This document shows, in pieces, positions 24,088 through 32,629 of a stretch of 58,560 nt of DNA. This DNA comes from Cytobacillus citreus. Its GTDB lineage: Bacteria > Bacillota > Bacilli > Bacillales > Cytobacillaceae. A program made the position numbers and the translations under genes. Location of the stretch: assembly GCF_018343665.1 (NCBI RefSeq), contig NZ_JAGYPM010000003.1, positions 956,697 through 1,015,256 on the forward strand, given 5' to 3'. Each line of letters opens with the position of its first letter. The stretch's first letter is position 1. The notes under the pieces were generated by a model. It saw only the letters and a list, made by a program, of their open reading frames with translations, was not told the origin of the DNA and did no database searches.

Positions 24088-24258
24088 CTAAGCAGCAATA
24101 AAAATATAAATCTGTTGTTTATTATTTTCTGTTAGATTAGCTTTCATTTCCTCAGCTAGATGCATACACTCTGATACGCTAATTGCTGGAATGAATGCTG
24201 TGTGAATCGTTGAAAAAATGTTGTTAACACGAACAGAAAAGTCGACTGAATACAACAC
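24088..24258 (-). CDS. Small phage protein with GTG start
   Basis: 56 residues, GTG 24258, with GAAGGTGG seven bases before. LYSVDFSVRVNNIFSTIHTAF and a helix SECMHLAEEMKANLTENNKQQ. No family recognised. Preceded by the same 14-base element (24281-24294) as the DUF3954 gene. Confidence 0.55.
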   Translation of the reverse strand: MLYSVDFSVRVNNIFSTIHTAFIPAISVSECMHLAEEMKANLTENNKQQIYIFIAA

Positions 24259-24280
24259 TGCTTGTCCACCTTCTTTAAAA

Positions 24281-24343
24281 ATGGTAAAATTTATTTAAGA
24301 TATTTTTCTTAAGACTCGTGTCGCAAGCATGAGTCTTTTTTTT
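24281..24343 (-). promoter_or_regulatory. Shared 14-base element copy 2 with hairpin
   Basis: ATAAATTTTACCAT (24294-24281, minus strand). Upstream on the same strand is a run of eight A and a hairpin AAGACTC / GAGTCTT (24311-24317, 24331-24337). On the plus strand the hairpin plus T-run would act as a terminator, yet no rightward gene precedes it. Confidence 0.5.
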
Positions 24344-24443
24344 GTAAGTAATTCCTACACATAAAGGAACCCCTTTCAATTTTTTAGAACTAAATTCGTT
24401 CATCAAATTTTGCAAAGTGAGTAAAAGAGGAAGCCCTTAGGGC

Positions 24444-24980
24444 TTAATAACCTTGATCGGCAAACAATTCGTGCATACGCTTTTTGTAAGCCATTAAGCG
24501 CTCATGACGGAAAGTGTATTTTCGTGGCATATCTTTAGCTGGGTGTACCGAAAACCTTTCTGCAACCTTTTTTGTATAAAATGCAATACGCTCTGAGATT
24601 GGTTTATGTTCAGCAACCTCTTTAGTCCTAGCCCCATCATTAATCAGATCAAACTTAGCATCACAATGTGGACATGTTGCAAAAATTGATTGTTCATCTT
24701 CACCAGTGACAATTAAGTGAGTATTTCTCCTACACTCGTTGCAGTAGTCATTTGGTACAATTTTCATTTTGGGTTTTCCGAAGCATAATGTTTGAACAAG
24801 TACACCGTCCCAATACATTTCTAAAAATAGAAAACCGTCTTTATCTAAGAAAAATTGGTCTGTCATTTTTCTGCCATTGCGTTGATCAGATTCAAAAACT
24901 GCTTGCACTTCTTGGTCCATAACCATTTGATCAATTGCACTCATACCTGCATAAGCATCAACTTTTGAGATTTTTTTCAT
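24444..24980 (-). CDS. Phage protein with zinc ribbon
   Basis: 178 residues, ATG 24980 (AAAGGAG, overlapping the upstream stop as ATGA). Middle part has CNECRRNTHLIV and ATCPHCDAKFDL, a four-Cys zinc ribbon near residues 80-110. N-terminal half has VFESDQRNGRKMTDQFFLDKDGFLFLEMYWDG. C-terminal part is helical and basic (RKYTFRHERLMAYKKRMHELF). Early-region position suggests a regulatory role; family not recognised. Confidence 0.65.
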   Translation of the reverse strand: MKKISKVDAYAGMSAIDQMVMDQEVQAVFESDQRNGRKMTDQFFLDKDGFLFLEMYWDGVLVQTLCFGKPKMKIVPNDYCNECRRNTHLIVTGEDEQSIFATCPHCDAKFDLINDGARTKEVAEHKPISERIAFYTKKVAERFSVHPAKDMPRKYTFRHERLMAYKKRMHELFADQGY

Positions 24981-25150
24981 TTATGGCTGGTCTCCTTTCT
25001 TTTGACAATTTCAAGATAAATTTCAATAAACTTGTCAATCGCTCCATTCGATGGCTTTTTACGATCACCAACGTTTACAACCTTATCCACGCCCACCATC
25101 TCCTTTAAGGAATGTATATGATCGGTGGGCGCTAGGACTGCCCTACTCAT
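24977..25150 (-). CDS. Small phage protein
   Basis: 57 residues from ATG 25150 with GGGAGG six bases before. MSRAVLAPTDHIHSLKEMVG then VGDRKKPSNGAIDKFIEIYLEIVKRKE. Second gene of the leftward early transcript after Cro; overlaps the next start. Unknown. Confidence 0.6.
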   Translation of the reverse strand: MSRAVLAPTDHIHSLKEMVGVDKVVNVGDRKKPSNGAIDKFIEIYLEIVKRKETSHK

Positions 25151-25162
25151 CTGAATCCTCCC

Positions 25163-25387
25163 TTATGCTGTTTTTAATTTCCGAAAAAAATCGGATTGTG
25201 GTCCAAAAAAAATATTTTCAACCGGAATTTTATAAATGGCCTCGATATTAATAAAAAAAGAACGAGGTACATTGGATGAATCTCTTTCATACTTAGAAAG
25301 TGTATCTTTATTAATACCAAACTGTTCTGCGGCTTCAATTAACTTCAAACCAGCGTTTACTCTAGCTGCTTTAAGTGTTATTTTCAT
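25163..25387 (-). CDS. Cro-like XRE regulator
   Basis: 74 residues, ATG 25387 behind AGGAGGTGATC. Helix-turn-helix: LKAARVNAGLKLIEAAEQFGINKDTLSKYERDSS, followed by IEAIYKIPVENIFF as in XRE/Cro proteins. It is divergent from the CI gene with four shared operators between, so it is the lytic-side regulator of the switch. Confidence 0.9.
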   Translation of the reverse strand: MKITLKAARVNAGLKLIEAAEQFGINKDTLSKYERDSSNVPRSFFINIEAIYKIPVENIFFGPQSDFFRKLKTA

Positions 25388-25421
25388 CTTTGATCACCTC
25401 CTGTTTATCTTGCTTGGTTAT

Positions 25422-25450
25422 AGGATATCCGAATTAATTCGGAATGTCAA
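25422..25450 (-). promoter_or_regulatory. Early leftward promoter with operator O1 (and O2 beside it)
   Basis: Minus strand TTGACA (25450-25445), 17 bases, TATCCT (25427-25422). The spacer is filled exactly by the palindrome TCCGAATTAATTCGGA (25428-25443). O2, CCGAATTTTCTCGG, lies at 25451-25464 beside the -35. Confidence 0.88.
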
Positions 25451-25524
25451 CCGAATTTTCTCGGAAACAAAATATTTATTCTTCCCTTTCATTACTTAAA
25501 TATACTTAAATCAGCAAAATAAAT

Positions 25525-25575
25525 TCGACTATTTTCGGACGCATTATTTACATTCCGTATTTTTTCGGATATAAT
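25525..25575 (+). promoter_or_regulatory. Repressor promoter with operators O3 and O4
   Basis: TTTACA (25547-25552), 17 bases, TATAAT (25570-25575). O4 CCGTATTTTTTCGG (25555-25568) lies in the spacer, O3 TCGACTATTTTCGG (25525-25538) upstream. All four sites share CCG-N8-CGG (one mismatch in O3). Confidence 0.85.
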
Positions 25576-25601
25576 AAAGATATAAAAAGGAGGTGAAAAG
25601 C

Positions 25602-26255
25602 ATGATAGACAGAGACTTACCACTTAAAAGAGAAATTTCGGATAACATAAAACGACTGATGAAAGAAAGAGGCTGGACACAGTTAAAGTTAAGCGATGTT
25701 TCTGGTATATCCAAAAGTACACTTTCAGACTACATAAACTGTAAAACGCTTATCAACCCTGGAAATGTAGAAAAATTATCAGAGGCTTTTAATGTTCCAA
25801 AATACGATATTGATCCAAGCTTTAAAAGAACAGATATTTTGAAAGAAGAAGCTCAGCTTTATGAAATCCCAAATTTCACTTCTATACCTATAGTTGGTTC
25901 GATTAGTTGCGGTAATGGCTCTCTTGCATTTCAAGATATTGAAGGATATGAAGAAACGCCAAAATCTTGGTTGAATGGTGGGAGATTCTTTTACCTAAGA
26001 GCTAAAGGCGACAGTATGATTAATGCAAGGATAAGCGAAGGTGATCTGCTTCTTATTAGAGAACAGGAAGAAGTTGAGAACGGTGAAATTGCCGCTGTTC
26101 AGATCGACGGAGAAGCAGTTTTAAAAAGAGTATTCAAAAGTGGAAACACGCTTATCCTCCAAAGTGAAAACCCAAAATACGAACCAATCATTGTTGATGG
26201 CTCAAAAAACATTCAAATTATTGGAAAGTTAAAAAAAGTAGTATTAAATTTCTAG
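25602..26255 (+). CDS. CI-like repressor with S24 autocleavage domain
   Basis: 217 residues from ATG 25602 (AGGAGGTG). XRE helix-turn-helix at residues 10-70 (GWTQLKLSDVSGISKSTLSDYI). LexA-type peptidase at 95-215: cleavage site SISCG (Cys103-Gly104 instead of the usual Ala-Gly), catalytic Ser138 in KGDSMINA and Lys175 in AVLKRV, 37 residues apart as in LexA. So induction by RecA in DNA damage is expected. Divergent from Cro and autoregulated through O3/O4. Confidence 0.93.
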   Translation: MIDRDLPLKREISDNIKRLMKERGWTQLKLSDVSGISKSTLSDYINCKTLINPGNVEKLSEAFNVPKYDIDPSFKRTDILKEEAQLYEIPNFTSIPIVGSISCGNGSLAFQDIEGYEETPKSWLNGGRFFYLRAKGDSMINARISEGDLLLIREQEEVENGEIAAVQIDGEAVLKRVFKSGNTLILQSENPKYEPIIVDGSKNIQIIGKLKKVVLNF

Positions 26256-26275
26256 CTAGATGTTTAATCATCAAA

Positions 26276-26306
26276 GGGGAGGGCGACGGCTCTCCCAATT
26301 TTATAA
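26276..26306 (+). terminator. Weak hairpin between repressor and integrase
   Basis: GGGAG ... CTCCC with GC-rich loop followed by AATTTTAT. It may weaken readthrough from the repressor into the integrase. Confidence 0.35.
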
Positions 26307-26320
26307 GGTTGGTGAATGCA

Positions 26321-27703
26321 TTGAAAGTTGCTATTTATGTGCGAGTATCAACTCAAGAACAGGCCAAAGAAGGATTCTCTATTCCAGCACAAATAGAGAG
26401 TTTGCGCGCTTTCTGCAAAAGTCAAAGTTGGGAAATTGTTGAAGAATACAAAGAAGAAGGAAAATCAGCCAAAGACCTTGACCGGCCCAAAATGAAAAAG
26501 ATGATGAGTGATATAAAAAAGCGTAAATTTGATTTAGTGTTAGTACACAAATTGGATCGTCTTACTAGATCTGTATCTGATCTATACGAATTACTTGAAT
26601 ACTTCGAGAAATACGATGTTAAATTTAGATCATCTACAGAACAATATGATACCACAACAGCATTAGGGAAATTGTTTATTACACTTGTTGCTTCCCTTGC
26701 ACAGTGGGAACGTGAGAATCTCGCTGAACGAGTTAAGTTTGGCATCCATCAAATGATTGAAGAGGGAAAGCGACCAGGGGGGCACTCTCCTTATGGCTAT
26801 AAATTCGAGAAAAACTTTGAATGTGAAATCATTGAGGAAGAGGCAAAATGGGTTAAAAAGATTTTTGATTGGTATGTTGATGGTTTTGGATATAGAAAAA
26901 TATCCGATAGGTTAAACGAATTGAAAATTAAACCTCGAATTGCAAATGAATGGAATCACAATACTGTTTATGGAATGTTGAGAAATGATATTTATATAGG
27001 GGTTTATAGATGGGGCGAAAAAGTTGTTTATAACAACCATCCTGCAGTAGTATCTAATTCCTTATTTGCAAAAGCGCAACAAAAAATTAAAAGTAACCAT
27101 AAAAATTTAGCTAGAAAAGGAAAGTTTCCGTTAACAGGGATACTCGAATGCGGTCATTGTAATAAACCTATGTCAGGCCTGTTTGATAAGAGAGATAATA
27201 AAACATATTATCGCTGCTTTAATTGTAATCGATCTACTGATGGGAAAAAAATCACTGATCTACTTCTAGATGAGATTGAAAAATTGATTACATCAAAAGA
27301 TTATTTTTTGAAACAAATCGATAAGAATTATCAACCTCAAGCTATCAATGTTAAAGAAGTAAAAAAGAAACTTGAAGTAATTAATCAGCAGAAGGAAAAA
27401 TGGTATAGTCTATTCTTAGATGAAAGAAATCCAATACCAAAAGAAACTTTATACAGTAAAATTAATGAATTGAATGATCAGGAAGAAGAGCTAAAAAACA
27501 TACTCTTAGAGGCAGAAATAGAAGAAGAATCTCCAGAAGAAAAATACAAAAAGCTTTCAAGGATAAAGGATATACATTTCGTATATAACGAAGCAGATCC
27601 ATTCGAACAAAAAGAATTGCTTCAAAGTATATTTGAATGTTTGACAATTAAAAGAGCTGTTGGTCGAAACATGCCTATCACCCTCAATTATAAATTGAAT
27701 TAA
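26321..27703 (+). CDS. Large serine recombinase (phage integrase)
   Basis: 460 residues from TTG 26321 (AAGGTTGGTG before it); TTG/GTG at 26309/26312 overlap this site. Resolvase domain at 1-150 with Ser10 in YVRVSTQEQ, and KLDRLTRS and LAQWERENLAERV further on. Recombinase domain about 155-265 (GGHSPYGYKF), zinc ribbon CGHC...CFNC near 277-302, coiled coil about 335-420 (VKKKLEVINQQKEKWYSL). This is the class that joins attP and attB without host factors and needs a directionality factor for excision. It lies at the right edge of the prophage, 26 bases from the broken host gene. Confidence 0.95.
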   Translation: MKVAIYVRVSTQEQAKEGFSIPAQIESLRAFCKSQSWEIVEEYKEEGKSAKDLDRPKMKKMMSDIKKRKFDLVLVHKLDRLTRSVSDLYELLEYFEKYDVKFRSSTEQYDTTTALGKLFITLVASLAQWERENLAERVKFGIHQMIEEGKRPGGHSPYGYKFEKNFECEIIEEEAKWVKKIFDWYVDGFGYRKISDRLNELKIKPRIANEWNHNTVYGMLRNDIYIGVYRWGEKVVYNNHPAVVSNSLFAKAQQKIKSNHKNLARKGKFPLTGILECGHCNKPMSGLFDKRDNKTYYRCFNCNRSTDGKKITDLLLDEIEKLITSKDYFLKQIDKNYQPQAINVKEVKKKLEVINQQKEKWYSLFLDERNPIPKETLYSKINELNDQEEELKNILLEAEIEEESPEEKYKKLSRIKDIHFVYNEADPFEQKELLQSIFECLTIKRAVGRNMPITLNYKLN

Positions 27704-27735
27704 CTCCTTTTTATATTTTACCCTGTATTATGTTT
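27704..27735. other. Right attachment junction (hybrid att site)
   Basis: Phage sequence ends just after the integrase stop and host coding sequence starts near 27730 (VNFAQLTQTDG-like reading, here MFNFAQLTQTDG). Serine-integrase att sites overlap the end of int in many phages. The exact core cannot be fixed without the other end. Confidence 0.7.
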
Positions 27736-28419
27736 AACTTCGCCCAGCTAACGCAAACGGACGGAACTTTCCTTGTTTCACGCACCAAAATTGAAAATTT
27801 CACATGGGATCAACTCAAAGGAAAAACCTTCCTTGGTCAACGTAAAGGCGGAATGCCGCAAATGGCCGGTGAATTTGTACTAAAAAAACATGGAATTGAC
27901 CCTCATAAAGATTTAAATCTGATTCAAAATGTTGATTTTGCCAATATCGCTCCGGCCTTTGCTTCAGGTACAGGTGAATTTGTTCAGCTTTTCGAACCAA
28001 TTGCAAGCGTTTTTGAGAAAGAAGGCAAAGGATATATCGTGGCTTCCTTTGGCACAGAATCTGGGCATATTCCATATACTACCTTTATGACAAAGCAGAG
28101 CTTTATAAAAGAAAATAAAGATACCGTGGAAAAATTCGCAAAAGCAATTTATAAAGCGCAGCAATGGGTCGATTCCCACAGCGCCAAAGAAACGGCAGAG
28201 GTCATTAAAGGATTCTTCGAAAATACAGAGCTCGATCTTATTGAAACGGTTGTGGATCGCTATAAAAGCCAAGGATCCTTTGCAACAGATCCAATCCTAG
28301 ATAATGAAGAATGGGATAATCTTCAAGACATTATGGAGGAAGCCGGAGAACTTCCTAAGCGTGTTGATTATAAAACTCTTGTCAACACAGATATTGCTGA
28401 AAGTGTCATGAAAAAATAA
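27730..28419 (+). pseudogene. C-terminal part of ABC transporter substrate-binding protein, split by the prophage
   Basis: 229 residues matching the C-terminal two thirds of NitT/TauT/thiamine-precursor type binding proteins: NFAQLTQTDGTFLVS, LKGKTFLGQRKGGMPQMAGEFVLKKHG, FASGTGEFVQLFEPIASVFEKEGKGYIVASFG. Signal peptide and first lobe are missing; ATG 27730 has no ribosome site and the frame stays open 12 codons into phage DNA. Syntenic with ytlA of B. subtilis. If the prophage leaves precisely, the gene would be whole again. The gene stays well conserved, with no stops, which hints at recent or reversible interruption. Confidence 0.88.
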
Positions 28420-28479
28420 AGTGCAACTTTATTAAGTGGGGGATTCCCACATCCACCACTGATCGTTTATCTGCGATAA
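28416..28479 (+). repeat. Intergenic repeat family 1, short copy
   Basis: Starts ATAAAGTGCAACTTTATTAA on the stop codon of the binding-protein gene, contains GTGGGGGATTCCCAC and CCACCACTGATC, and ends TTTATCTGCGATAA. Same ends as copies at 33676 and 35104 with the middle missing. Confidence 0.7.
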
Positions 28480-28574
28480 TCGAACCTCCCAATAGATATC
28501 ACGGAACCTTAGTAGCTTTGAATTTTCACCTATTCGCTAGTGTCATGACTAAAACTTTTAAGAGGAGGGCTTCT

Positions 28575-29354
28575 ATGGATTTCTTAAACATTCAAGGAAT
28601 TCATCATACCTATTTTACTAAAAACTCAGCCACAACTGCCCTCACCGATGTCTCGCTTACAGTCGAGGAAGGAGAATTTGTTTCCTTCCTTGGCCCAAGC
28701 GGATGCGGAAAAACAACCCTTCTTTCCATTATTGCCGGCCTTATTCAGCCAACAGAAGGTACTGTAACCCTAGAAGGAAAAAAAGTAGAACCAACAGGAC
28801 AGAGCATTGGCTATATGCTTCAACAGGATTACCTTTTCCCATGGAAGACAATCGAGGAGAATATTTTACTTGGTCTTAAAATTAGCAATCAGCTTGATTC
28901 TACTAAAAAAGCGTACGCACTAACTTTACTAAAACAAATGGGGCTAAAAGGAGTTGAGTCACAATTTCCAAAGCAGCTCTCCGGAGGAATGAGACAGAGG
29001 GTTGCCCTCGTAAGAACCTTAACAACTGAGCCAAAGCTGCTAATGCTTGATGAACCATTTTCCGCATTAGATTATCAAACAAAATTAAAACTCGAGGATC
29101 TCGTATCCAATACGTTAAAATCCTTTAAGAAAACGGCTATTCTCGTTACACATGATATTGGTGAGGCCATTGCAATGAGCGACCGCATATTCCTGTTCTC
29201 TGCAAGCCCAGGAAAGCTTCATAAAACCTTTATCATACCGAAAGAATTACGGGAAGAAACACCATTTAATGTACGAAGCCATAAAGCCTATTCGGATATT
29301 TTTCAAACTGTTTGGAAGGAGCTGGAGTCCCTTGAGCCCGCGAACAAATATTGA
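28575..29354 (+). CDS. ytlC: ABC transporter ATPase (YtlC-like)
   Basis: 259 residues from ATG 28575 (AGAGGAGGG); a longer frame to 28518 lacks a site. Walker [10 protein letters not shown] near residue 43, Q-loop [11 protein letters not shown], signature [15 protein letters not shown], Walker [15 protein letters not shown]-loop [14 protein letters not shown]. NitT/TauT-type importer ATPase that works with the downstream permease and the split binding protein. Synteny with ytlA-C-D supports the name. Stop overlaps the permease start by 23 bases. Confidence 0.9.
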   Translation: MDFLNIQGIHHTYFTKNSATTALTDVSLTVEEGEFVSFLGPSGCGKTTLLSIIAGLIQPTEGTVTLEGKKVEPTGQSIGYMLQQDYLFPWKTIEENILLGLKISNQLDSTKKAYALTLLKQMGLKGVESQFPKQLSGGMRQRVALVRTLTTEPKLLMLDEPFSALDYQTKLKLEDLVSNTLKSFKKTAILVTHDIGEAIAMSDRIFLFSASPGKLHKTFIIPKELREETPFNVRSHKAYSDIFQTVWKELESLEPANKY

Positions 29355-30141
29355 CCTCCTTCATCAAAAATATCTCCATTCGTTGAAACGTGAAAAAAGA
29401 TGGGTCCGTTTCTACCAGCTCATAATCTTACTTGTCTTTGTATTTGCCTGGGAGCTCGCAAGCCAGAAGCAATGGATCGATCCACTTATCTTTAGTTCTC
29501 CTTCCAAGGTTTGGACAATGCTTTTAACAAAAATTCAGGATGGTACATTATTTATTGATTTAGGATTTACATTATCAGAAACAGTTTTTGGCTTTATTCT
29601 CGGCACCATTTTAGGAACATTGCTTGCTGCAATCCTATGGTGGTCTCCTTTTGTTTCAAAGATATTGGATCCTTATTTAGTCGTTCTTAACTCCATGCCA
29701 AAGGTTGCACTTGGACCAATATTAATCGTTGCGCTAGGTCCTAACTTCACTTCGATTGTCGCGATGGGTGCCATCATTTCCATCATTATTACAACCATTG
29801 TCGTGTATACTTCCTTCAAAGAAGTCGATCCAAATTATATAAAAGTGTTACAAACCTTTGGAGCGAAACGGCTGCAAATTTTTAAAGAAGCGATATTACC
29901 AGCTTCCTTCCCAGTCATTATTTCTACACTAAAAGTCAATGTCGGACTGTCTTGGGTTGGAGTCATTGTCGGTGAATTCCTCGTTTCATCAAAGGGGCTT
30001 GGATATATGATCATTTACGGCTTCCAAGTGTTTAATTTCACACTAGTGATGCTGTCACTTCTTGTCATTGCCATCTTTGCAACCGTTATGTATCAGCTTG
30101 TTGAACTCCTTGAGAAAAAATTAATAAAGCACGGATCATAA
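29332..30141 (+). CDS. ytlD: ABC transporter permease (YtlD-like)
   Basis: 269 residues from TTG 29332 (AAGGAG nine bases before), inside the end of the ATPase gene. About six membrane helices; EAA loop [36 protein letters not shown]. Members import small anions or thiamine-like pyrimidines; substrate cannot be told here. With the binding protein broken, the importer is probably inactive in this lysogen. Confidence 0.9.
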   Translation: MSPRTNIDLLHQKYLHSLKREKRWVRFYQLIILLVFVFAWELASQKQWIDPLIFSSPSKVWTMLLTKIQDGTLFIDLGFTLSETVFGFILGTILGTLLAAILWWSPFVSKILDPYLVVLNSMPKVALGPILIVALGPNFTSIVAMGAIISIIITTIVVYTSFKEVDPNYIKVLQTFGAKRLQIFKEAILPASFPVIISTLKVNVGLSWVGVIVGEFLVSSKGLGYMIIYGFQVFNFTLVMLSLLVIAIFATVMYQLVELLEKKLIKHGS

Positions 30142-30160
30142 TAAAACGTATAAAAAAATA

Positions 30161-30331
30161 CCGTTTCAGTGTGTAGACAAAGTATAATTTAATACTATTT
30201 CAGGCTGATTGAAAACGCTTGTCTTTCGAGACACGAAGCCTTACGAGGAGCGAGTTACCATGGATGGGTAATGAGCACCGCAGGAAGGTGAGTAACGAAG
30301 AAAGCGAGCGTTTGTCAACAGCCTGAAACGG
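30161..30331. repeat. Structured intergenic repeat, inverted ends
   Basis: Outer arms CCGTTTCAG (30161-30169) and CTGAAACGG (30323-30331), inner arms TTTCAGGCTG (30198-30207) and CAGCCTGAAA (30319-30328), with AACGCTTGTC / GCGAGCGTTTGTC inside. A short MITE-like or REP-like element lying at the end of the transporter operon. Confidence 0.65.
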
Positions 30332-30353
30332 CATGAAAAAATGCCGTTTTCTA
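30326..30353. terminator. Bidirectional terminator between ytlD and ytkD
   Basis: AAACGGCAT, 6-nt loop, ATGCCGTTT (30326-30349) with T on the plus side. Uses the right arm of the repeat next to it. Confidence 0.8.
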
Positions 30354-30818
30354 ATTTTCTGCCATTATTTTGCTTACACTTTTTTCAATGACCTTATCCT
30401 TCATGATAAAACTGTACTGAGAATCCCATCTTAATTTTAATATATCTCCTTCAACGAAAACGGGTCCTGAAGTCTCAAAATAATGATCCTTCTTCACCAT
30501 TTCATCAATGATTCCATAAAAAATTGCTTTTACAAATGTCGTACCATCTTGGGTAACTTCATATTCACCAATGAATTGTAATTTTGAAATAGTGGCACCG
30601 GTTTCTTCCATCACTTCTCTTCTAGCAGCTTCCTCTAAAGATTCACCTATCTCAACCTTTCCCCCTGGGAATTCCAATCCCCTTTTTGAATGGTTTGTAA
30701 GCAGCCATTTACCTCTTAATTTACATATGACAAGAACATGTTTAGGAGGTGTATCGAAAGAACCGGGTTTATAAGAGAGCCGGACCGTTCCTCCAATTGC
30801 ATCTTTAAAAGATTCCAT
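30351..30818 (-). CDS. ytkD: NUDIX hydrolase YtkD-like
   Basis: 155 residues from ATG 30818 (AGAGGGATAAT); an ATG at 30854 has no site. NUDIX box GGKVEIGESLEEAARREVMEETGA near residue 55-77. Reads closely along B. subtilis YtkD (RLSYKPGSFDTPPKHVLVICKLRGKWLLTNH, YFETSGPVFVEGD, YSFIMKDKVI), an enzyme active on 8-oxo-dGTP and other nucleoside triphosphates. Converges with ytlD. Confidence 0.88.
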   Translation of the reverse strand: MESFKDAIGGTVRLSYKPGSFDTPPKHVLVICKLRGKWLLTNHSKRGLEFPGGKVEIGESLEEAARREVMEETGATISKLQFIGEYEVTQDGTTFVKAIFYGIIDEMVKKDHYFETSGPVFVEGDILKLRWDSQYSFIMKDKVIEKSVSKIMAEN

Positions 30819-30865
30819 ATTATCCCTCTTTTCAACTATGGAAATATATTTCAATTATAACTTGT

Positions 30866-30980
30866 ATAAAGTGAATCTTCCATCAGCGGGGTTTTCCGAA
30901 GTAAAGGACGTGCTAGTACTGATGTTAATGCTATTGAAGCCTTACTTGTCCAGTCCGTCTTGCCTTGAGGGGCAGTTTAT
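30866..30980 (+). repeat. Intergenic repeat family 1, decayed copy
   Basis: Begins ATAAAGTGAATCTTCCATCA and keeps GCGGGG, AAAGGACGTGCTAGTACTGA and GGGGCAGTTTATCC, but has lost the right end. No gene in 30819-31160 apart from this. Confidence 0.6.
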
Positions 30981-31160
30981 CCTCTTTCAAGTATTGTAAT
31001 CAAGATCTTATTACTCATTAACCTACTATGAATCCTTGTTACTAATCTCATGTTTTATATGGATTTTTTTGTGAATAAAGTATGAATTTTCATATTTTTG
31101 AAACCACCACCTAATTTTTCCGTATATAATAGGTGAATAAACATAAGGGAGTGTCAGATT

Positions 31161-32027
31161 TTGAAAAAAACATTATCGATTTTAACAGGCTTTTTTCTTA
31201 TTTTTATGTTAGCGGCATGTAATCAAACAGCCCAGCCTGTTAATGAACCAGCAAAAAATGACGGAAAAACTGAAAAACAATCAGAATTAACATTAGAAGA
31301 AGTATTTAAGAAATCTACTGAAGCTTCTAGCAATCTGAAAAGTTTTTCTGTAAAAATGGACATGGAACAGGATATGAGCTCTGATCAAGAAGAATTAAAT
31401 ATGAAAACACAATCAGTTATTGATATGAAAGTTGTTACTGAACCGATGGCATTTCATCAAAAAATGAATATGAAATTGGATGGAGAATCCTACGAAACAG
31501 AGAGTTATTTTTCTGAAGACGGAATGTTCTTCTATGAACCTACTGGGCAGCAATGGATGAAGTTTACACAAGATATGACAGATGCATTCTTACAAATGTC
31601 TGGTCAGCAACAAGCAAATCCTGGTGAAGAACTACAAAAACTACAAAAGTTTGCAGATGATTTTACGTTTGAACAAGATTCAAAAAATTATATACTTAAA
31701 TTGAATGCATCAGGCGAAAAATTTAGCGAGTTTATTAAAGAAATGGCCACAAAAGCACTTCCGCCAGAATTGGCAGGAGATGAAGAAGCGTTAAATGAAG
31801 TGTTAAAAAATATGAAAATTAATAAGGTTAATTATGAATTCTTAATTAATAAAGAAACATTTTATCCAGATGCTGTAAATGTAAATATGGAGATGGAAAT
31901 GACAGCTGAAGGTCAAACTATGGTAATGAAGCAAAAAGTGAACGGTCAATATTCAGATCATAATAAAGTTGATAAAATTACCGTTCCTCAAGAAATCATC
32001 GATTCAGCGGTAGAAATGGAAATGTAA
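31161..32027 (+). CDS. DUF6612-type lipoprotein
   Basis: 288 residues, TTG 31161 with AAGGGAGTG upstream. Lipoprotein signal KKTLSILTGFFLIFMLAAC with Cys at about 20. The mature part has EEVFKKSTEASSNLKSFSVKMDMEQDM and YSDHNKVDKITVPQEIID at the end, the LolA/LppX-like beta half-barrel pattern of the DUF6612 family, met widely in bacilli. It may bind a lipid or hydrophobic ligand at the outer membrane face; not proven. Terminator follows. Confidence 0.78.
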   Translation: MKKTLSILTGFFLIFMLAACNQTAQPVNEPAKNDGKTEKQSELTLEEVFKKSTEASSNLKSFSVKMDMEQDMSSDQEELNMKTQSVIDMKVVTEPMAFHQKMNMKLDGESYETESYFSEDGMFFYEPTGQQWMKFTQDMTDAFLQMSGQQQANPGEELQKLQKFADDFTFEQDSKNYILKLNASGEKFSEFIKEMATKALPPELAGDEEALNEVLKNMKINKVNYEFLINKETFYPDAVNVNMEMEMTAEGQTMVMKQKVNGQYSDHNKVDKITVPQEIIDSAVEMEM

Positions 32028-32053
32028 TAACTGCTTATTAAGATTAGTTTGGG

Positions 32054-32082
32054 AGAAATCGGCGAATAAGCCGATTTCTTCA
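32054..32082. terminator. Bidirectional terminator
   Basis: AGAAATCGGC (32054-32063) and GCCGATTTCT (32070-32079) between converging genes. Confidence 0.75.
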
Positions 32083-32406
32083 TTCTGTATCATCTAATAT
32101 CCCCATGCTTTGGATATGCCTTCTTGCTTCTTGATCCCCAAGCTGATATATCATTTCGTACACTTTCCTTATGGTTGAATCATAGGCATCATTATCTTTA
32201 TCATTGTGGTATTCGATAAATGGAATATGTGCTCTGAAGAAGTTCATCCACTCTGTAGAATAATTTTGATTGAAATAATCACGAAGCTCAATGACCTCGT
32301 CATCTGTTGCTTCGATTTTAAAGTCCCACGCTGAATCTGTTTCACTTTGTGAGATTTCCCCGGTTTCAACCTTAATATAATATGCTTTCTTATTTTCACT
32401 CATCAT
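32080..32406 (-). CDS. Conserved hypothetical protein
   Basis: 108 residues from ATG 32406 with AAGGGGAT before it; the frame continues to 32454 without a site. YYIKVETGEISQSETDSAWDFKIEATDDEVIELRDYF then FFRAHIPFIEYHNDKDNDAYDSTIRKVYEMIYQLGD. A small alpha/beta protein found in many Bacillaceae, sometimes labelled hydrolase without support. No catalytic motif that I can name. Confidence 0.6.
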   Translation of the reverse strand: MMSENKKAYYIKVETGEISQSETDSAWDFKIEATDDEVIELRDYFNQNYSTEWMNFFRAHIPFIEYHNDKDNDAYDSTIRKVYEMIYQLGDQEARRHIQSMGILDDTE

Positions 32407-32629
32407 TTCATCCCCTTTTTGTCGTCTAAAATAAGCTCCTTGCGCATTTTTCATTATTTAGGGTATCCCATAACACGATTAAAAATTATGTATTTATTTA
32501 ATCATTATTAAGAAACTCCATAAAATAAAAATATATTAAAGCTAATTTTGCAAACAGCGAATATTTCTTATCATGAAGGGGATTCAATAAGTATAAAATA
32601 TAAAAAAATATGAGTTGGAGGTGAATATA

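Noticed and set aside
26260..26442. Rightward 60-codon ORF at the integrase start
   Set aside because: Other frame of the integrase coding region.
27730..28419. Complete small ABC binding protein
   Set aside because: Signal peptide and first lobe are missing, no ribosome site, and phage DNA begins just before it.
31079..31135. Clear promoter for the lipoprotein gene
   Set aside because: TATAAT-like sequence exists near 31125 but no -35 at proper distance could be chosen.
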